Source of the DNA: Bifidobacterium choloepi
Lineage (GTDB): Bacteria > Actinomycetota > Actinomycetes > Actinomycetales > Bifidobacteriaceae
Reading direction: 5' to 3'
Assembly (NCBI RefSeq): GCF_010667615.1
Contig: NZ_VYSG01000002.1
Coordinates: 62,001-126,000 of the forward strand
Length of the DNA stretch: 64,000 nucleotides
The notes below the pieces were generated by a model. The model was not told where the DNA came from, searched no databases, and was given only the letters and a program-made list of their open reading frames with translations. How positions within the stretch are numbered: position 1 is the stretch's first letter; each line of letters starts with the position of its first letter. Below, in pieces: positions 16,355 through 25,532 of the stretch. The position numbers and the translations under genes were made by a program.

Positions 16355-18088
16355 ATGAACGATTCCCGCGACGCTCTCGACGCCGTCTACGCCACGCTCG
16401 ACGACCTGCTGCAGTTTGCCGCCGACCGGCTCGGCCTCGACCCGCGCGACCTGGCGTGGACGCGCAACCGGCTGCTCGACGAGCTCGACCTGCCGTCCTA
16501 CCGGCATGTCGGCGTCGACGGCCAGCCGGCCGGCCACGCCGACGCCACCGGCAGCTCCGCCGGCCCCGACGAGCTGGCCGACCGGCTGTGGCACGCGATG
16601 GTCGCTGCCGGACTGGCCGGCGAGACCGCCGCCGACAACGCCACCCCGGGCCGCTGGACGAAGCAGTCGCTGACCGATGTCGTCTTCGGCATCCTCAGCC
16701 TGCCGCCGTCCGCGCTCGACGACCGGTTCGCCGCCGTCGAGGCCGACCGCGGCGCGATGGCCGCGATGGACATGCTGTACCGCTACTCGGTCGACAACAC
16801 CTACGTCAAGCTGGCCCAACTCGAACGCAATCCGCGCTTCGACAGCCACGGCCTGACGATCACGATCAACCTCGCCAAGCCGGAATTCAAGACGATGAAG
16901 TCGGCGGCCGCCGGCAACGCCGTCGGCGACGGCTACCCGGCATGCACGATCTGCCGCGACAACGAGGGCTTCGCCGGCCGCGACAAGCGCACCTTGCGCA
17001 CGGTGCCGGTCACGCTCGACGGCAACCCGTGGTTCTGGCAGTTCTCGCCATACGGCTACTTCCACCAGCACGGCATCTGCGTCAACGACGACCATGTTCC
17101 GATGCACGTCGACCGCCGCACGTTCGCCAGGCTGCTCGACTTCGTCGACCGGTTCCCGGGATACTTCCTCGGCTGCAACGCCGCGCTGCCGCGGATCGGC
17201 GGCTCGGTGCTCGCGCACGACCACTACCAGGGCGGCGGCGAGCCGCTGCCGATGTTCCGCGCCGCGACCACCGGAACGTACCGGCCGGGAACGTGCCGGC
17301 CGGCGACATCGGCGGGGGAGGACGTTCCCCGGAACGGCGACCCTGCCGGCGGTGCCGCCTCCGACAGCGCCGTCGTCGTCGAGACGCTCGACTGGCCCGG
17401 CACCGCCGTCCGCGTCGTCTCGCGCTCGCGGGACGCCGTCGTCGAGACGGCGGAAACCATTCGGCAGGGGTGGGTCGCCTACGACAATCCGGCGATCGGC
17501 ATCCTGCACGCCGACGCCGACGGTCCCAGGTCGGCCGTCTCGCCGAGCGTGCTGAAGACATCGCGCGGCTACGAAATGATGCTGATCTTCCGCAACAATG
17601 CCGTATCCGACGAGTATCCGCTCGGCGTCTTCCACGCCCATCCGGAATACTGGCCGGTCAAGCAGGAGCCGATCGGCCTCATCGAGGCGCAGGGCCTGTT
17701 CGTGCTGCCGGGCCGGCTCGTCGAGCAGCTCGGCATCCTCGAGGATGCGCTGGTGACCGGCGGCCTGCTCGCCGAACTGCCGGAACCGGTCGGCGAGTTC
17801 ACGCTCGTCTGGACCGAAGTGCGCGACCGGCTCGCAACGGCGGGATCGTTCGACCGGCCGGCCGTCCGCGCGGCGCTGCGCGACGAACTCGGTGCGGTCT
17901 GCTACCGGATTCTCGAGAATACCGCCGTCTTCAAGACGCCGGAGCTGATGGACGGATTCCTGCGCTCGCTCGGCTTTGTCGGCGGCGAGGCGGGCAACAT
18001 GAACGATTCATGCGACGATGGCAAGCCCGGCGAGGGAGCCGGCAGGACCGTCGACGACGATCCGGACAACGAAAGGGGGCCACGATGA
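16355..18088 (+). CDS. galT: UDP-glucose--hexose-1-phosphate uridylyltransferase (GalT, lnpC type)
   Basis: Exchanges UMP between UDP-sugars and Gal-1-P or HexNAc-1-P, linking phosphorolysis products to glycolysis; 577 aa, cytoplasmic. It belongs to the long Gram-positive GalT class (type 2). Visible motifs are PACTICRDNEGF, FHQHGICVNDDHVPMH and LAHDHYQGG, the last bearing the active-site His region. An insert of about 35 residues rich in Thr, Pro and Gly (residues ~303-338) makes it longer than relatives of around 500 aa. It starts 2 bp after nahK and its stop overlaps the next gene by 4 bp. The first codons contain the word ACGATTC (16359-16365). Confidence 0.9.
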   Translation: MNDSRDALDAVYATLDDLLQFAADRLGLDPRDLAWTRNRLLDELDLPSYRHVGVDGQPAGHADATGSSAGPDELADRLWHAMVAAGLAGETAADNATPGRWTKQSLTDVVFGILSLPPSALDDRFAAVEADRGAMAAMDMLYRYSVDNTYVKLAQLERNPRFDSHGLTITINLAKPEFKTMKSAAAGNAVGDGYPACTICRDNEGFAGRDKRTLRTVPVTLDGNPWFWQFSPYGYFHQHGICVNDDHVPMHVDRRTFARLLDFVDRFPGYFLGCNAALPRIGGSVLAHDHYQGGGEPLPMFRAATTGTYRPGTCRPATSAGEDVPRNGDPAGGAASDSAVVVETLDWPGTAVRVVSRSRDAVVETAETIRQGWVAYDNPAIGILHADADGPRSAVSPSVLKTSRGYEMMLIFRNNAVSDEYPLGVFHAHPEYWPVKQEPIGLIEAQGLFVLPGRLVEQLGILEDALVTGGLLAELPEPVGEFTLVWTEVRDRLATAGSFDRPAVRAALRDELGAVCYRILENTAVFKTPELMDGFLRSLGFVGGEAGNMNDSCDDGKPGEGAGRTVDDDPDNERGPR

Positions 18089-19056
18089 TTGTCGGAGTGG
18101 ACGTGGGCGGCACGAAAATAGAGGCGGTGCTCGCCGGCCCCGGCGGCACCGTGCTCGCGAGGCGGCGCGTTCCGGCCCGGTCCGGCGCCGACGCGCTGAT
18201 CGACGACGTGACCGCACTGGTGAAGACGGTCGCCGACGACCGGCTCGACCTCGTGACGGCCGTCGGCATCGGCACGCCGGGCCAGGTCAACATGGCGAGC
18301 GGCGACGTGCGCAACATCGTCAATCTCGACATCGACCACGTGCCGCTCGCGAGCGGCGTCTCGGCCGGCCTCGGCGGCGTGCCGGTCCATGTCGAGAACG
18401 ACGTCAACGCCGCCGCCCTCGGCGCCGCGCACCTGCTGCATGTCGACGACACCGCCGGCAACGAGGCCGGTGGCATGCCGCCGAACATCGTGTTCCTGAA
18501 CTTCGGCACCGGACTGGCCGCCGGCGTGATCAACGACGGCCGGATCTACCACGGCTACAGCTGCTCGGCCGGCGAGATCGGCCACGTGCCGATCGACCCG
18601 AACCGCTTCGACTGCCCGTGCGGCCAGCGCGGCTGCCTGGAAACCGTCTGCTCGGGGTCGGCGGTCGCGCGCCTCTGGCCAGTCGGCGTCGACACTGCCG
18701 GCGATGGCGGTACCGGCGAAGGCGACCGTGCCGACGGAGCGCCGACGGCGCCGATGCCGGCGCTGATCGCGGCGGCCCGCGACGGTGACGCCTGCGCGCT
18801 GCGCGTGCTCGGCATCGTCACGCACGCGATCGGCGACGCATTGCAGCTCGTCGTTCAGACGATGGATCCGCAGCGGATCGTCATCGGCGGCGGCATGGCC
18901 AAGACCGGCGAGCCGCTGCTCGACGTCATCCGCGAGGAACTGGCGCTGCGCGAGTCCGACTGCCCGTTCCTCAGAGGCCTGAACATCGCCAACCGCCTCG
19001 TCCTCGCCCCCGCCGACGCCCCGGTCGGCGCGCTGGGAGCGGCACTCGCAGCGTAA
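18085..19056 (+). CDS. ROK-family sugar kinase (glucokinase or GlcNAc kinase)
   Basis: ATP-dependent hexose kinase of the ROK family without a DNA-binding domain, 323 aa. The phosphate-binding motif is VGVDVGGTKIEAVL at the N-terminus. The ROK zinc/substrate motifs are EIGHVPID and CPCGQRGCLE, with the catalytic Asp in HVENDVNAAALGAAH. A Gly/Asp/Ala-rich insert lies at about residues 198-225. It overlaps galT by 4 bp (ATGA). It occupies the place that lnpD (UDP-glucose 4-epimerase) has in the B. longum operon. In this context it may phosphorylate GlcNAc or glucose; specificity is not clear from sequence. Confidence 0.85.
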   Translation: MIVGVDVGGTKIEAVLAGPGGTVLARRRVPARSGADALIDDVTALVKTVADDRLDLVTAVGIGTPGQVNMASGDVRNIVNLDIDHVPLASGVSAGLGGVPVHVENDVNAAALGAAHLLHVDDTAGNEAGGMPPNIVFLNFGTGLAAGVINDGRIYHGYSCSAGEIGHVPIDPNRFDCPCGQRGCLETVCSGSAVARLWPVGVDTAGDGGTGEGDRADGAPTAPMPALIAAARDGDACALRVLGIVTHAIGDALQLVVQTMDPQRIVIGGGMAKTGEPLLDVIREELALRESDCPFLRGLNIANRLVLAPADAPVGALGAALAA

Positions 19057-19103
19057 GCCTTCTTGCTTGGGGGACTTCTCGCTTAGGGGAACGGTTTCCT
19101 CGC

Positions 19104-19178
19104 GGTGGGTGCTTCTTTGGGATGTTACAAACCCGAGCTAACAGCTCGGGTTTGTAACATCCCAAAGAAGCACCCACC
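19104..19178. repeat. Perfect 36-bp inverted repeat with 3-nt loop
   Basis: Arms at 19104-19139 and 19143-19178 are exact reverse complements, with loop AAC. The core (GTTACAAACCCGAGCT) belongs to the dispersed GTCGCAAACCCGGGCT palindrome family also seen at 23223, 37763, 41776, 43775, 47726 and 58892. It lies between the convergent ROK kinase and ROK regulator genes. It may act as a bidirectional terminator or hairpin, but it has no T-run. Confidence 0.9.
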
Positions 19179-19185
19179 ACTCAAA

Positions 19186-19405
19186 ACCCGGCGAACGCTT
19201 CGCGTTCGCGTCGACCCTCAGCCTCGCTCCGCTCGGCAGCCCCCTTCCAGGGGGCTTCTTGCCGGTACTTCTCCACGGAATTCCAAGAATAGAAGATATT
19301 CGCCGGAAGAAAGCCTTCGCAAGACGAAAAGCCCCCTGGAAGGGGGCTGGCCGCGAAGCGGCCTGAGGGTCGACGCGTTCGGCGGAGCCGAACGCCGGTT
19401 TGCAA
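19186..19405. repeat. Composite inverted-repeat (MITE-like) element
   Basis: The element has nested inverted repeats: CGCGTCGACCCTCAG (19207-19221) with CTGAGGGTCGACGCG (19363-19377), AGCCCCCTTCCAGGGGGCTT with AAGCCCCCTGGAAGGGGGCT, and outer copies of GAACGC/GCGTTC. The centre (about 19260-19320) is A+T richer and non-coding. The organisation resembles the elements at 30617, 31713 and 54853, which suggests a family of small non-autonomous repeats. No transposase is present. Confidence 0.65.
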
Positions 19406-19449
19406 GTGGAGGGCGGAGCCCTCCGCGCGCAAACCGTTCCCTTGGCGGC

Positions 19450-20589
19450 TCACTGCGCGATGTAGTCGCGGACGACGGCGATGGCGGCACCGCGCAGGGC
19501 GATGTCGGCGCCGAGCTGGCAGCGGCGCATCGAGGTGTCGGGATGGAACATCGAGGCGGAGGTGCGCTTGAATTCCTCGTTGCCGGCGTCGAGGAACGTG
19601 TTGTTGATGACGTCCGGCGGCCCGTAGACGCAGACATCGGCGATGTCGAGCAGGCCGATCGGCATCGCCAGCGCGGCGGCGAAGCGGCGGCCGGCATCCT
19701 CGATCAGCGCGATGCGCTCGTCCTCGGACGAGGCCGTGCGCAGGCGTTCGCGGATCGCGACGGCGGAGACGAGCATCTCGAGGCAGCCGCGCTTGCCGCA
19801 CGGACAGTCGGGCCCGTCGACCGGATCGATCGCGACGTGGCCGATCTCGCCGGCGGCGTGGTTGTCGCCGACGACGATCTTGTCGTCGATCAGCGTCGCG
19901 GCGCCGATGCCGCGGTCGTTCTTGATGAACAGCAGGTTCGGGCCGGCGCTGCCGAAGAATCGTTCGGCCAGCATCGACGCGACGGTGTCGTTGACGATCG
20001 TGACCGGCACGCCGAACCTCGTCTCGAGCAGGCCGCGCAAGTCGACGTCGCGCCAGCCGAGCTGCGTCGACTGCCGGATGACGCCGTCCTCGACGACGCC
20101 GGGCACGGCGATGCCGATGCCGATGATGTTGCCGCGGTCGACGTCGGCGCGCAGCTGGTCGACGAGCTGGATGATCGCGTCGACCTCGACGGTGTTGTCG
20201 GGACCGAGCGCGACCTCCATGCGCTCGAGCGGCCGGCCGAGCAGGTCGGTGACGGCGCACTGGATGAGCTGCGCCTGCGACAGGTCGAGGCTGATGATGC
20301 GCAGCCGCGTCGTGTCGACGCCGAGCAGCGTGGCACGCTTGCCCTTGCCGGTCGAGCTCGACTCGAAGCCGCTCTCGCGGATCAGTCCGGCGTCGAGCAT
20401 GCCGGAGACGACGTCGCTGACGGCGACACGGCTCAGGCCGGTCAGCCGGCCGAGCTCGGCGCGCGAGCGGTCGGTGTTCGGAAACAGCAGCGAGAAGATG
20501 ACGGACCGGTTCTTCCGTCGGACATCCGACGGGCTCGCCTTCTGCCCCTTCGTGTCGAATGTCAGGATGCCGGTGGTCGGATCGGACAC
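19450..20589 (-). CDS. ROK-family transcriptional regulator (NagC/NagR-like)
   Basis: A 379-aa regulator. The N-terminal winged helix-turn-helix spans residues ~25-75 (RSRAELGRLTGLSRVAVSDV) and is followed by a ROK sugar-binding domain with EIGHVAID and the zinc motif CPCGKRGCLE. It is divergent from nagB-nagA and convergent with the lnp operon, so it is the best candidate for a repressor sensing GlcNAc-6-P or a related amino sugar. The nagB intergenic region and the lnp promoter share a CTTAACAA half-site. Which genes it controls is inferred from context. Confidence 0.87.
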   Translation of the reverse strand: MSDPTTGILTFDTKGQKASPSDVRRKNRSVIFSLLFPNTDRSRAELGRLTGLSRVAVSDVVSGMLDAGLIRESGFESSSTGKGKRATLLGVDTTRLRIISLDLSQAQLIQCAVTDLLGRPLERMEVALGPDNTVEVDAIIQLVDQLRADVDRGNIIGIGIAVPGVVEDGVIRQSTQLGWRDVDLRGLLETRFGVPVTIVNDTVASMLAERFFGSAGPNLLFIKNDRGIGAATLIDDKIVVGDNHAAGEIGHVAIDPVDGPDCPCGKRGCLEMLVSAVAIRERLRTASSEDERIALIEDAGRRFAAALAMPIGLLDIADVCVYGPPDVINNTFLDAGNEEFKRTSASMFHPDTSMRRCQLGADIALRGAAIAVVRDYIAQ

Positions 20590-20678
20590 GGTGCGCTCCC
20601 TCTACTCATGTGCGTCGTTGGCGTGCGGGAATCGTTGCAATATGGTGCAATACATAGGAACGATCCATAGCAAAGATA

Positions 20679-20767
20679 GTTAACATTATAGAGTCGAAGT
20701 CTCGTCATTTCAAGTTTAAAAACGCCGTAAATTAGCTAAAATCCTTTTATGTAAGTATACTTAACAA
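20679..20767. promoter_or_regulatory. Divergent control region with candidate NagR operators
   Basis: Within the A+T-rich 20640-20770 segment between the ROK regulator and nagB are GTTAAC (20679-20684) and the perfect palindrome TAAGTATACTTA (20752-20763), which runs into CTTAACAA (20760-20767). CTTAACAA also forms half of the palindrome at 8799-8817. The rest of the 20590-20947 gap has no gene. Confidence 0.55.
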
Positions 20768-20947
20768 ATGGAAACCGAAAGGCTGCTCGCGATATCGGGA
20801 TTATACCCCCGTCGCGACCGGCCGGACCGGCCCGGTCCGAGGATGCGCAGCGACGCGCGAATCGTGCCGGCCGACGAAACCACAATGCCGAGCAATCGCA
20901 ATCACCCAGCGAACCGGCGGCCGCATGACCGCGGGACGGAGGACACC

Positions 20948-21760
20948 ATGGCCGAAATCATCATTGTCCGCGACGAGGAAGAAGCCGGACGGCTCTACGC
21001 GACATGCGTCGCGAAGCTGATCCGCCGCAAGCCCGACGCCGTGCTCGGGCTGGCGACCGGATCGAGTCCGCTCGCCGCCTACCGGGCGCTCGCCGGCGAA
21101 ATCGGGAAGGACGGCCTCGACGTCTCGAGGGTCCGCGGCTTCGCGCTCGACGAGTACATCGGCCTGCCGCTCGACCATCCGGAATCCTACCACAGCACGA
21201 TTCATCGCACCGTCGTCGGGCCGCTCGGCCTCGACCCGGCGCTCGTCCACGTGCCCGGCGACGCGCTGGACGGCGCGCCGCTGTCCGACGAGGCGCTCGT
21301 CGCGCCGGCCGGCGCGGCCTACGACGCCGCGATCGAGGCCGCCGGCGGCATCGACGTGCAGATCCTCGGCATCGGCACCGACGGCCACGTCGGCTTCAAC
21401 GAGCCCGGCTCGTCGCTCGCCTCGGGCACGCGCGTCAAGACGCTCGCCGAGCAGACCCGCCTCGACAACGCGAGGTTCTTCGACGACGACGTGGACAAGG
21501 TGCCGACCCACTGCATCACGCAGGGCATCGGCACGATCATGAAGGCCCGTCACCTGGTGCTGCTTGCGTTCGGCGCCGGCAAGGCCGAGGCCATCGAGGA
21601 AACCGTGGAAGGCGGCGTCTCGTCGTTCTGTCCGGCATCGGCGCTGCAACTGCACCCGCACGCCACCGTCATCGTCGACGAGGCTGCCGCCTCCCGCCTT
21701 CGCCACAAGGACTACTACCGCTACGCCTACGATCACAAGCCCGCCTGGCAGGGCATCTGA
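20948..21760 (+). CDS. nagB: Glucosamine-6-phosphate deaminase
   Basis: Converts glucosamine-6-P to fructose-6-P and ammonia, the last step of amino-sugar catabolism; cytoplasmic, 270 aa, normal length. Motifs seen are GLATGSSPLAAY, FALDEYIGL (with the catalytic Asp) and GIGTDGHVGFNEPGSSL. The chosen ATG gives the family N-terminus MAEIIIVRDEEEAG and follows GGACGGAGGA; upstream in-frame ATGs lack homology. nagA follows, separated by a duplicated repeat. Confidence 0.95.
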   Translation: MAEIIIVRDEEEAGRLYATCVAKLIRRKPDAVLGLATGSSPLAAYRALAGEIGKDGLDVSRVRGFALDEYIGLPLDHPESYHSTIHRTVVGPLGLDPALVHVPGDALDGAPLSDEALVAPAGAAYDAAIEAAGGIDVQILGIGTDGHVGFNEPGSSLASGTRVKTLAEQTRLDNARFFDDDVDKVPTHCITQGIGTIMKARHLVLLAFGAGKAEAIEETVEGGVSSFCPASALQLHPHATVIVDEAAASRLRHKDYYRYAYDHKPAWQGI

Positions 21761-21790
21761 CCGAAAAAAGAGGAATACTCATCGAGCGCA

Positions 21791-21930
21791 GACTCCCTCT
21801 TGAGAGGGAGTCGAAAATCCGGAGGATTTTCGGTGGGAGTCCGCCGCTGGAAGGTGACTGTTGCCGGACTCCCTCTTCAGAGGGAGTCGAAAATCCGGAG
21901 GATTTTCGGTGGGAGTCCGCCGCTGGAAGG
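21791..21930. repeat. Duplicated 64-bp repeat between nagB and nagA
   Basis: Two nearly identical direct copies (21791-21854 and 21867-21930; spacing 76 bp). Each has the hairpin GACTCCCTCTT..AGAGGGAGTC, a second hairpin GAAAATCC/GGATTTTC and the tail GGTGGGAGTCCGCCGCTGG. The second copy ends in GGAAGG, which is the only good SD for nagA. Related half-elements occur at 30617, 31121, 31713 and 54853. Confidence 0.85.
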
Positions 21931-21937
21931 TTCGAAG

Positions 21938-23209
21938 ATGAACGAAACGATAGAACAACGAGTCCGCGCCGTCGACGAGGCGATGGCCGCGCCGCCGCGC
22001 GCCTTCGCGATCGCCGGCGCGACATTGGTCGACGCCCGCGGCGTCGTCGGCCACCATGACGGGCGGGGAAGCGACGGATGGATCGTCGCCGGCGACGACG
22101 GCACGATCCTCGCGACCGGCACAGGCCGCGACGGGTTCGATGCCGCGCGCCGCGAAGCCGGCGTGGCGGACGCCGACGTCGTCGATGCCGCCGGCATGAT
22201 CGCCGTGCCCGGCTACGTCGACATCCACGCGCACGGCGCATGGGGCAGCTCGTTCGACGACGGCGAGGCCGGCATCCGGCGCGCCCGCGCCGGACACATG
22301 TGGAACGGCACGACGCGGCAGGTGTTGTCGCTGATCACGAATCCGCTCGACGAGATGTGCGACAACCTCGCGACGGTGCGCGCGCTGATGCCGTCGCGGC
22401 CGGACATTCTCGGCTCGCATCTCGAGGGGCCGTTCCTCGCCATGAGCCGCAAGGGCGCCCATGCGCCCGAATGCCTGAAAGATCCGGAACCGCAATACGT
22501 CGAGGCGCTGCTGGCGGCCGCCGACGGCACGCTGCGCCAGATCACGATCGCGCCCGAGCTGCCGCACGGCCTCGAGGCCATCCGCACGTTCGCCGCCGCC
22601 GGCACGGTGCCGGCCGTCGGCCACTGCGACGCCGACTACGCGACGGCGAAACGTGCGTTCGACGCCGGCGCCGGTCTGATGACGCACATGTTCAACGCGA
22701 TGAACGGCCTGCACCACCGCGAGCCCGGCCCGATCCCGGCCGCCATCGAGGACAAGCGCGTCCACGTCGAGCTGATCAACGACGGCTTCCACGTCGACGA
22801 TCCGATGGTGCGCCTCGCAATGGACCTGGCGGGGGAGCGGACCGTCTTCGTCACGGACGCGATGGCCGCGACCGGCTGCCCCGACGGCCGCTACAAGCTC
22901 GGCAGTCTCGACGTCGACGTCGTCGGCGGTCACGCGCGGCTCGTCTCGAACGGCGCGATCGCCGGCTCGACGTTGCTCGTCGAACAGGCTGTCGGCCGCG
23001 CCGTGCTGGAACTCGGCATCGCCCCGGCCCGCGCCGTCGAGGCCGCCACGCTCGCACCGGCCCGCGCGCTGCGCCTCGACCGCCCGAACTTGGTCACCGG
23101 CGCCCCGCTCGGCCTGCTCGCGCCGTCCCATGCCGCCGACGTCCTGCTGCTCGACCCGGCCACCTGGACCCCACGGCATGTCTACGCCGCCGGTCGACGT
23201 ATCCGATAG
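21938..23209 (+). CDS. nagA: N-acetylglucosamine-6-phosphate deacetylase
   Basis: Metal-dependent amidohydrolase that removes the acetyl group from GlcNAc-6-P, giving glucosamine-6-P for NagB; 423 aa, cytoplasmic. Motifs are the metal-binding VDIHAHGAW, HLEGPF with the Glu ligand, GHCDADYAT, HMFNAM and the catalytic Asp in VTDAMAATG. The ATG at 21938 uses GGAAGG at the edge of a repeat as its SD. The intervening repeat hairpins may tune nagA expression relative to nagB. Confidence 0.94.
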   Translation: MNETIEQRVRAVDEAMAAPPRAFAIAGATLVDARGVVGHHDGRGSDGWIVAGDDGTILATGTGRDGFDAARREAGVADADVVDAAGMIAVPGYVDIHAHGAWGSSFDDGEAGIRRARAGHMWNGTTRQVLSLITNPLDEMCDNLATVRALMPSRPDILGSHLEGPFLAMSRKGAHAPECLKDPEPQYVEALLAAADGTLRQITIAPELPHGLEAIRTFAAAGTVPAVGHCDADYATAKRAFDAGAGLMTHMFNAMNGLHHREPGPIPAAIEDKRVHVELINDGFHVDDPMVRLAMDLAGERTVFVTDAMAATGCPDGRYKLGSLDVDVVGGHARLVSNGAIAGSTLLVEQAVGRAVLELGIAPARAVEAATLAPARALRLDRPNLVTGAPLGLLAPSHAADVLLLDPATWTPRHVYAAGRRIR

Positions 23210-23222
23210 CTGGCGTATTCAA

Positions 23223-23263
23223 GGTGTCGCAAACCCGGGCTTTCGGCCCGGGTTTGCGACATC
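23223..23263. repeat. Dispersed palindrome (GTCGCAAACCCGGGC family)
   Basis: Sixteen-bp perfect arms (23225-23240 with 23246-23261) around the loop TTTCG, immediately after nagA. It is one of seven related palindromes in the window. Confidence 0.85.
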
Positions 23264-23851
23264 CGCAAGAAGAGCGCTCCGATGGCCCCGAGAGTTCGTC
23301 GGGAGCGTAAATATTGCAGTCGGGGGTATTTGAAAAATCTATAGCAATGTATAGGTTCGGTTGATGAAGAGGCGGGCGAATCGTTCATGTAATACGGTTT
23401 GGAAACGGCGGAATTACAGCGAAAACCATGCATGAATCGTTCAAAAATGATTGATCGCTGGAAATATCGAACCGATTGTGATATGGCGAACGCAACCGGC
23501 GGACGCCGGCGTGTCGCGAGGTCGTCGGGGCAACCCCCGTGCTGCTATCCTGTCCAACAAGACACGAGGTGATGTCTATTCGGGTTTCGCCTCCGCCGAA
23601 CACTTTCCATGGCATCCGCCGCCCGAGAACCTCGATCCGTCCCGTCCCGCCGCCTGTCACTCGTACCTTGTCGTACCAGGAAAACCGATGAACCGGCGGA
23701 TTCCAAGCGCGCAACCCTCCGTCCGAAGAAGCACAGCGGGAGCCGCAACCATGCGTGGCCGTCCGCGCCTTCGGGCGTCCGCTGCAACTTGTCCGGTCGC
23801 CGGCATCGCCGATTGCCAACGAGAGCAGAGCAACCGGAAGGTGAACGATTC
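23264..23851. other. Long non-coding gap before the peptide-type binding protein
   Basis: A stretch of almost 600 bp without a convincing gene. Its first part (about 23310-23480) is A+T richer than the neighbours and contains GAATCGTTCA twice (23378 and 23420 areas). The second part is G+C rich. A promoter and leader for the transporter operon must lie here, but I cannot fix its position. Confidence 0.4.
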
Positions 23852-25501
23852 ATGCGTGTGCGCACACTCGCGAAGACTGTCGCCGCGGCCGTCGCCGCCG
23901 TCGCGATGACGGCGGCCGTGGCGGCCTGCGGCGGCGTGAAACCCGGCGGATTCGACGCCGACATCAACAAGACCGTCCTCGTCGGCACGACCGACAAGAT
24001 CACGTCGCTCGACCCCGCCGGCAGCTACGACAACGGATCGTACGCCGTGCAGATCCAGGTGTTCCCGTTCCTGTACGCCCAGGACTACAACACGAGCGAA
24101 CTGTCGCCGGACCTCGCCGCCGACGACGGCACGTGGAGCGCCGACGGCACCGAATTCACCGTCAAGATCAAGCCGGACCAGAAGTGGGCGAACGGCCACG
24201 TGCTCGACGCCAACGACGTCAAGTTCTCGTTCGACCGCGTCAAGACGATCAACGACGAGAACGGCCCGAGCTCGCTGCTCGCCAACATCGACTCGATCGA
24301 CGTGCCCGACGACCTCACCGTCGTCTTCCACACGTCCGTCCCGTTCGACGTCACGCTCAAGCAGGTGCTCTCCAGCCCGGCCGGCCCGATCGTCGACGAC
24401 GAGGTCTTCAGCGCCACCAGCCTGACCGACGCCGACACGATCGTCGCAGCCAACGCGTTCGGCGGTCCCTACCGGCTCGTCGCGTTCACGCTCAACGAGG
24501 ACGCCGCCTACGAGCCGAACCCGAACTACGACGGCCTGACGCCGGCGCGGAATGCCGCCGTGCTCGTGCAGTACTACGCCGACGCCTCCAACCTCAAGCT
24601 CGCCGTGCAGGAAGGGCAGGTCGACGTCGCCTACCGGTCGCTGACGCCGACCGACATCGCCGACCTCAAGAAGACGAAGAACGTCAGCGTCGTCACCGGC
24701 CCCGGCGGCGAGGTGCGCATGCTCGCGTTCAACTTCGAGATCATGCCGTACGGCACGGCCACCGACACTCCCGACGCCGCGAAGGCGAAGGCCGTCCGTC
24801 AGGCCGTCGCCGACCTCATCGACCGCGACGAACTCGCCAACACCGTCTACAAGGGCACCTACTCGCCGCTGTACTCGTTCATCCCCGACGGCCTGTCCGG
24901 CCACGAGGACACGCTCAAGGCCGATTACGGCGACGGCAACGGCGGCCCGAGCCTCGACGCCGCGAAGAAGGTCCTCGAGGCCGCCGGCATCGATACCTCG
25001 ACGCCGATCAAGCTGGACCTGCAGTACAACGGCGACCACTACGGCGCGTCGTCGGCCGACGAATACGCGGCGATCAAGTCGCAGCTCGAGGACGGCGGCC
25101 TGTTCGACGTCGACCTCCAGCAGACCGAGTGGACGCAGTATTCGAAGGAGCGCGTCGTCACCGACGACTCGACCGGCAGCTATCCGGTCTACCAGCTCGG
25201 TTGGTTCCCCGACTACTCCGACGCCGACAACTACCTGTCGCCGTTCTTCCGCAGCGGCAACTTCGTCGAGAACGGCTACTCGAACGACGAGATCGACCAG
25301 CTCATCGTCCAGGAAGCCGGCACTGTCGACGAGATGGCCCGCGAGAAGATCCTCGAGCAGATCCAGGAGCTCGAATCCGAGGACCTCTCCACGCTGCCGC
25401 TGCTCCAGGGCGACCAGGTCGCCGTCGTCCGCTCCGGCATCTCCGGCGTCGTCCTCGACGCGTCGTTCCGGTTCAGGTACGCAAGCGTCGTCAAGTCGTG
25501 A
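23852..25501 (+). CDS. ABC transporter substrate-binding lipoprotein (family 5, peptide type)
   Basis: Extracytoplasmic binding lipoprotein of the dipeptide/oligopeptide/nickel class, 549 aa. The signal peptide ends in lipobox AVAAC (Cys26). The family-5 pattern is visible: TDKITSLDPAGSYDNGSY at the mature N-terminus, then FTVKIKPDQKWANGHVLDA. The start follows GGAAGGTGAACGATTC, in which the over-represented word directly abuts the ATG. Two permeases and a fused two-domain ATPase follow, making a complete importer. Its position after nagB-nagA suggests transport of amino-sugar-containing peptides or glycans is possible, but peptide uptake is equally plausible. Confidence 0.85.
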   Translation: MRVRTLAKTVAAAVAAVAMTAAVAACGGVKPGGFDADINKTVLVGTTDKITSLDPAGSYDNGSYAVQIQVFPFLYAQDYNTSELSPDLAADDGTWSADGTEFTVKIKPDQKWANGHVLDANDVKFSFDRVKTINDENGPSSLLANIDSIDVPDDLTVVFHTSVPFDVTLKQVLSSPAGPIVDDEVFSATSLTDADTIVAANAFGGPYRLVAFTLNEDAAYEPNPNYDGLTPARNAAVLVQYYADASNLKLAVQEGQVDVAYRSLTPTDIADLKKTKNVSVVTGPGGEVRMLAFNFEIMPYGTATDTPDAAKAKAVRQAVADLIDRDELANTVYKGTYSPLYSFIPDGLSGHEDTLKADYGDGNGGPSLDAAKKVLEAAGIDTSTPIKLDLQYNGDHYGASSADEYAAIKSQLEDGGLFDVDLQQTEWTQYSKERVVTDDSTGSYPVYQLGWFPDYSDADNYLSPFFRSGNFVENGYSNDEIDQLIVQEAGTVDEMAREKILEQIQELESEDLSTLPLLQGDQVAVVRSGISGVVLDASFRFRYASVVKS

Positions 25502-25532
25502 TGAAGTAACCGGCGCCCGCTTCCAGCGTGGG

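Noticed and set aside
20768..20947. Upstream start for NagB giving 60 extra residues
   Set aside because: The extra residues lack family similarity, and ATG 20948 gives the standard NagB N-terminus with an SD.
22078..23310. Second plus-strand frame of about 410 codons over nagA
   Set aside because: Almost entirely Arg/Gly/Ala, out of frame with the intact amidohydrolase motifs of NagA.
23329..23355. Possible promoter TTGAAA...TATAGG before the peptide-type binding protein
   Set aside because: The spacer is only about 14 bp and the position is 500 bp from the gene; too weak to annotate.
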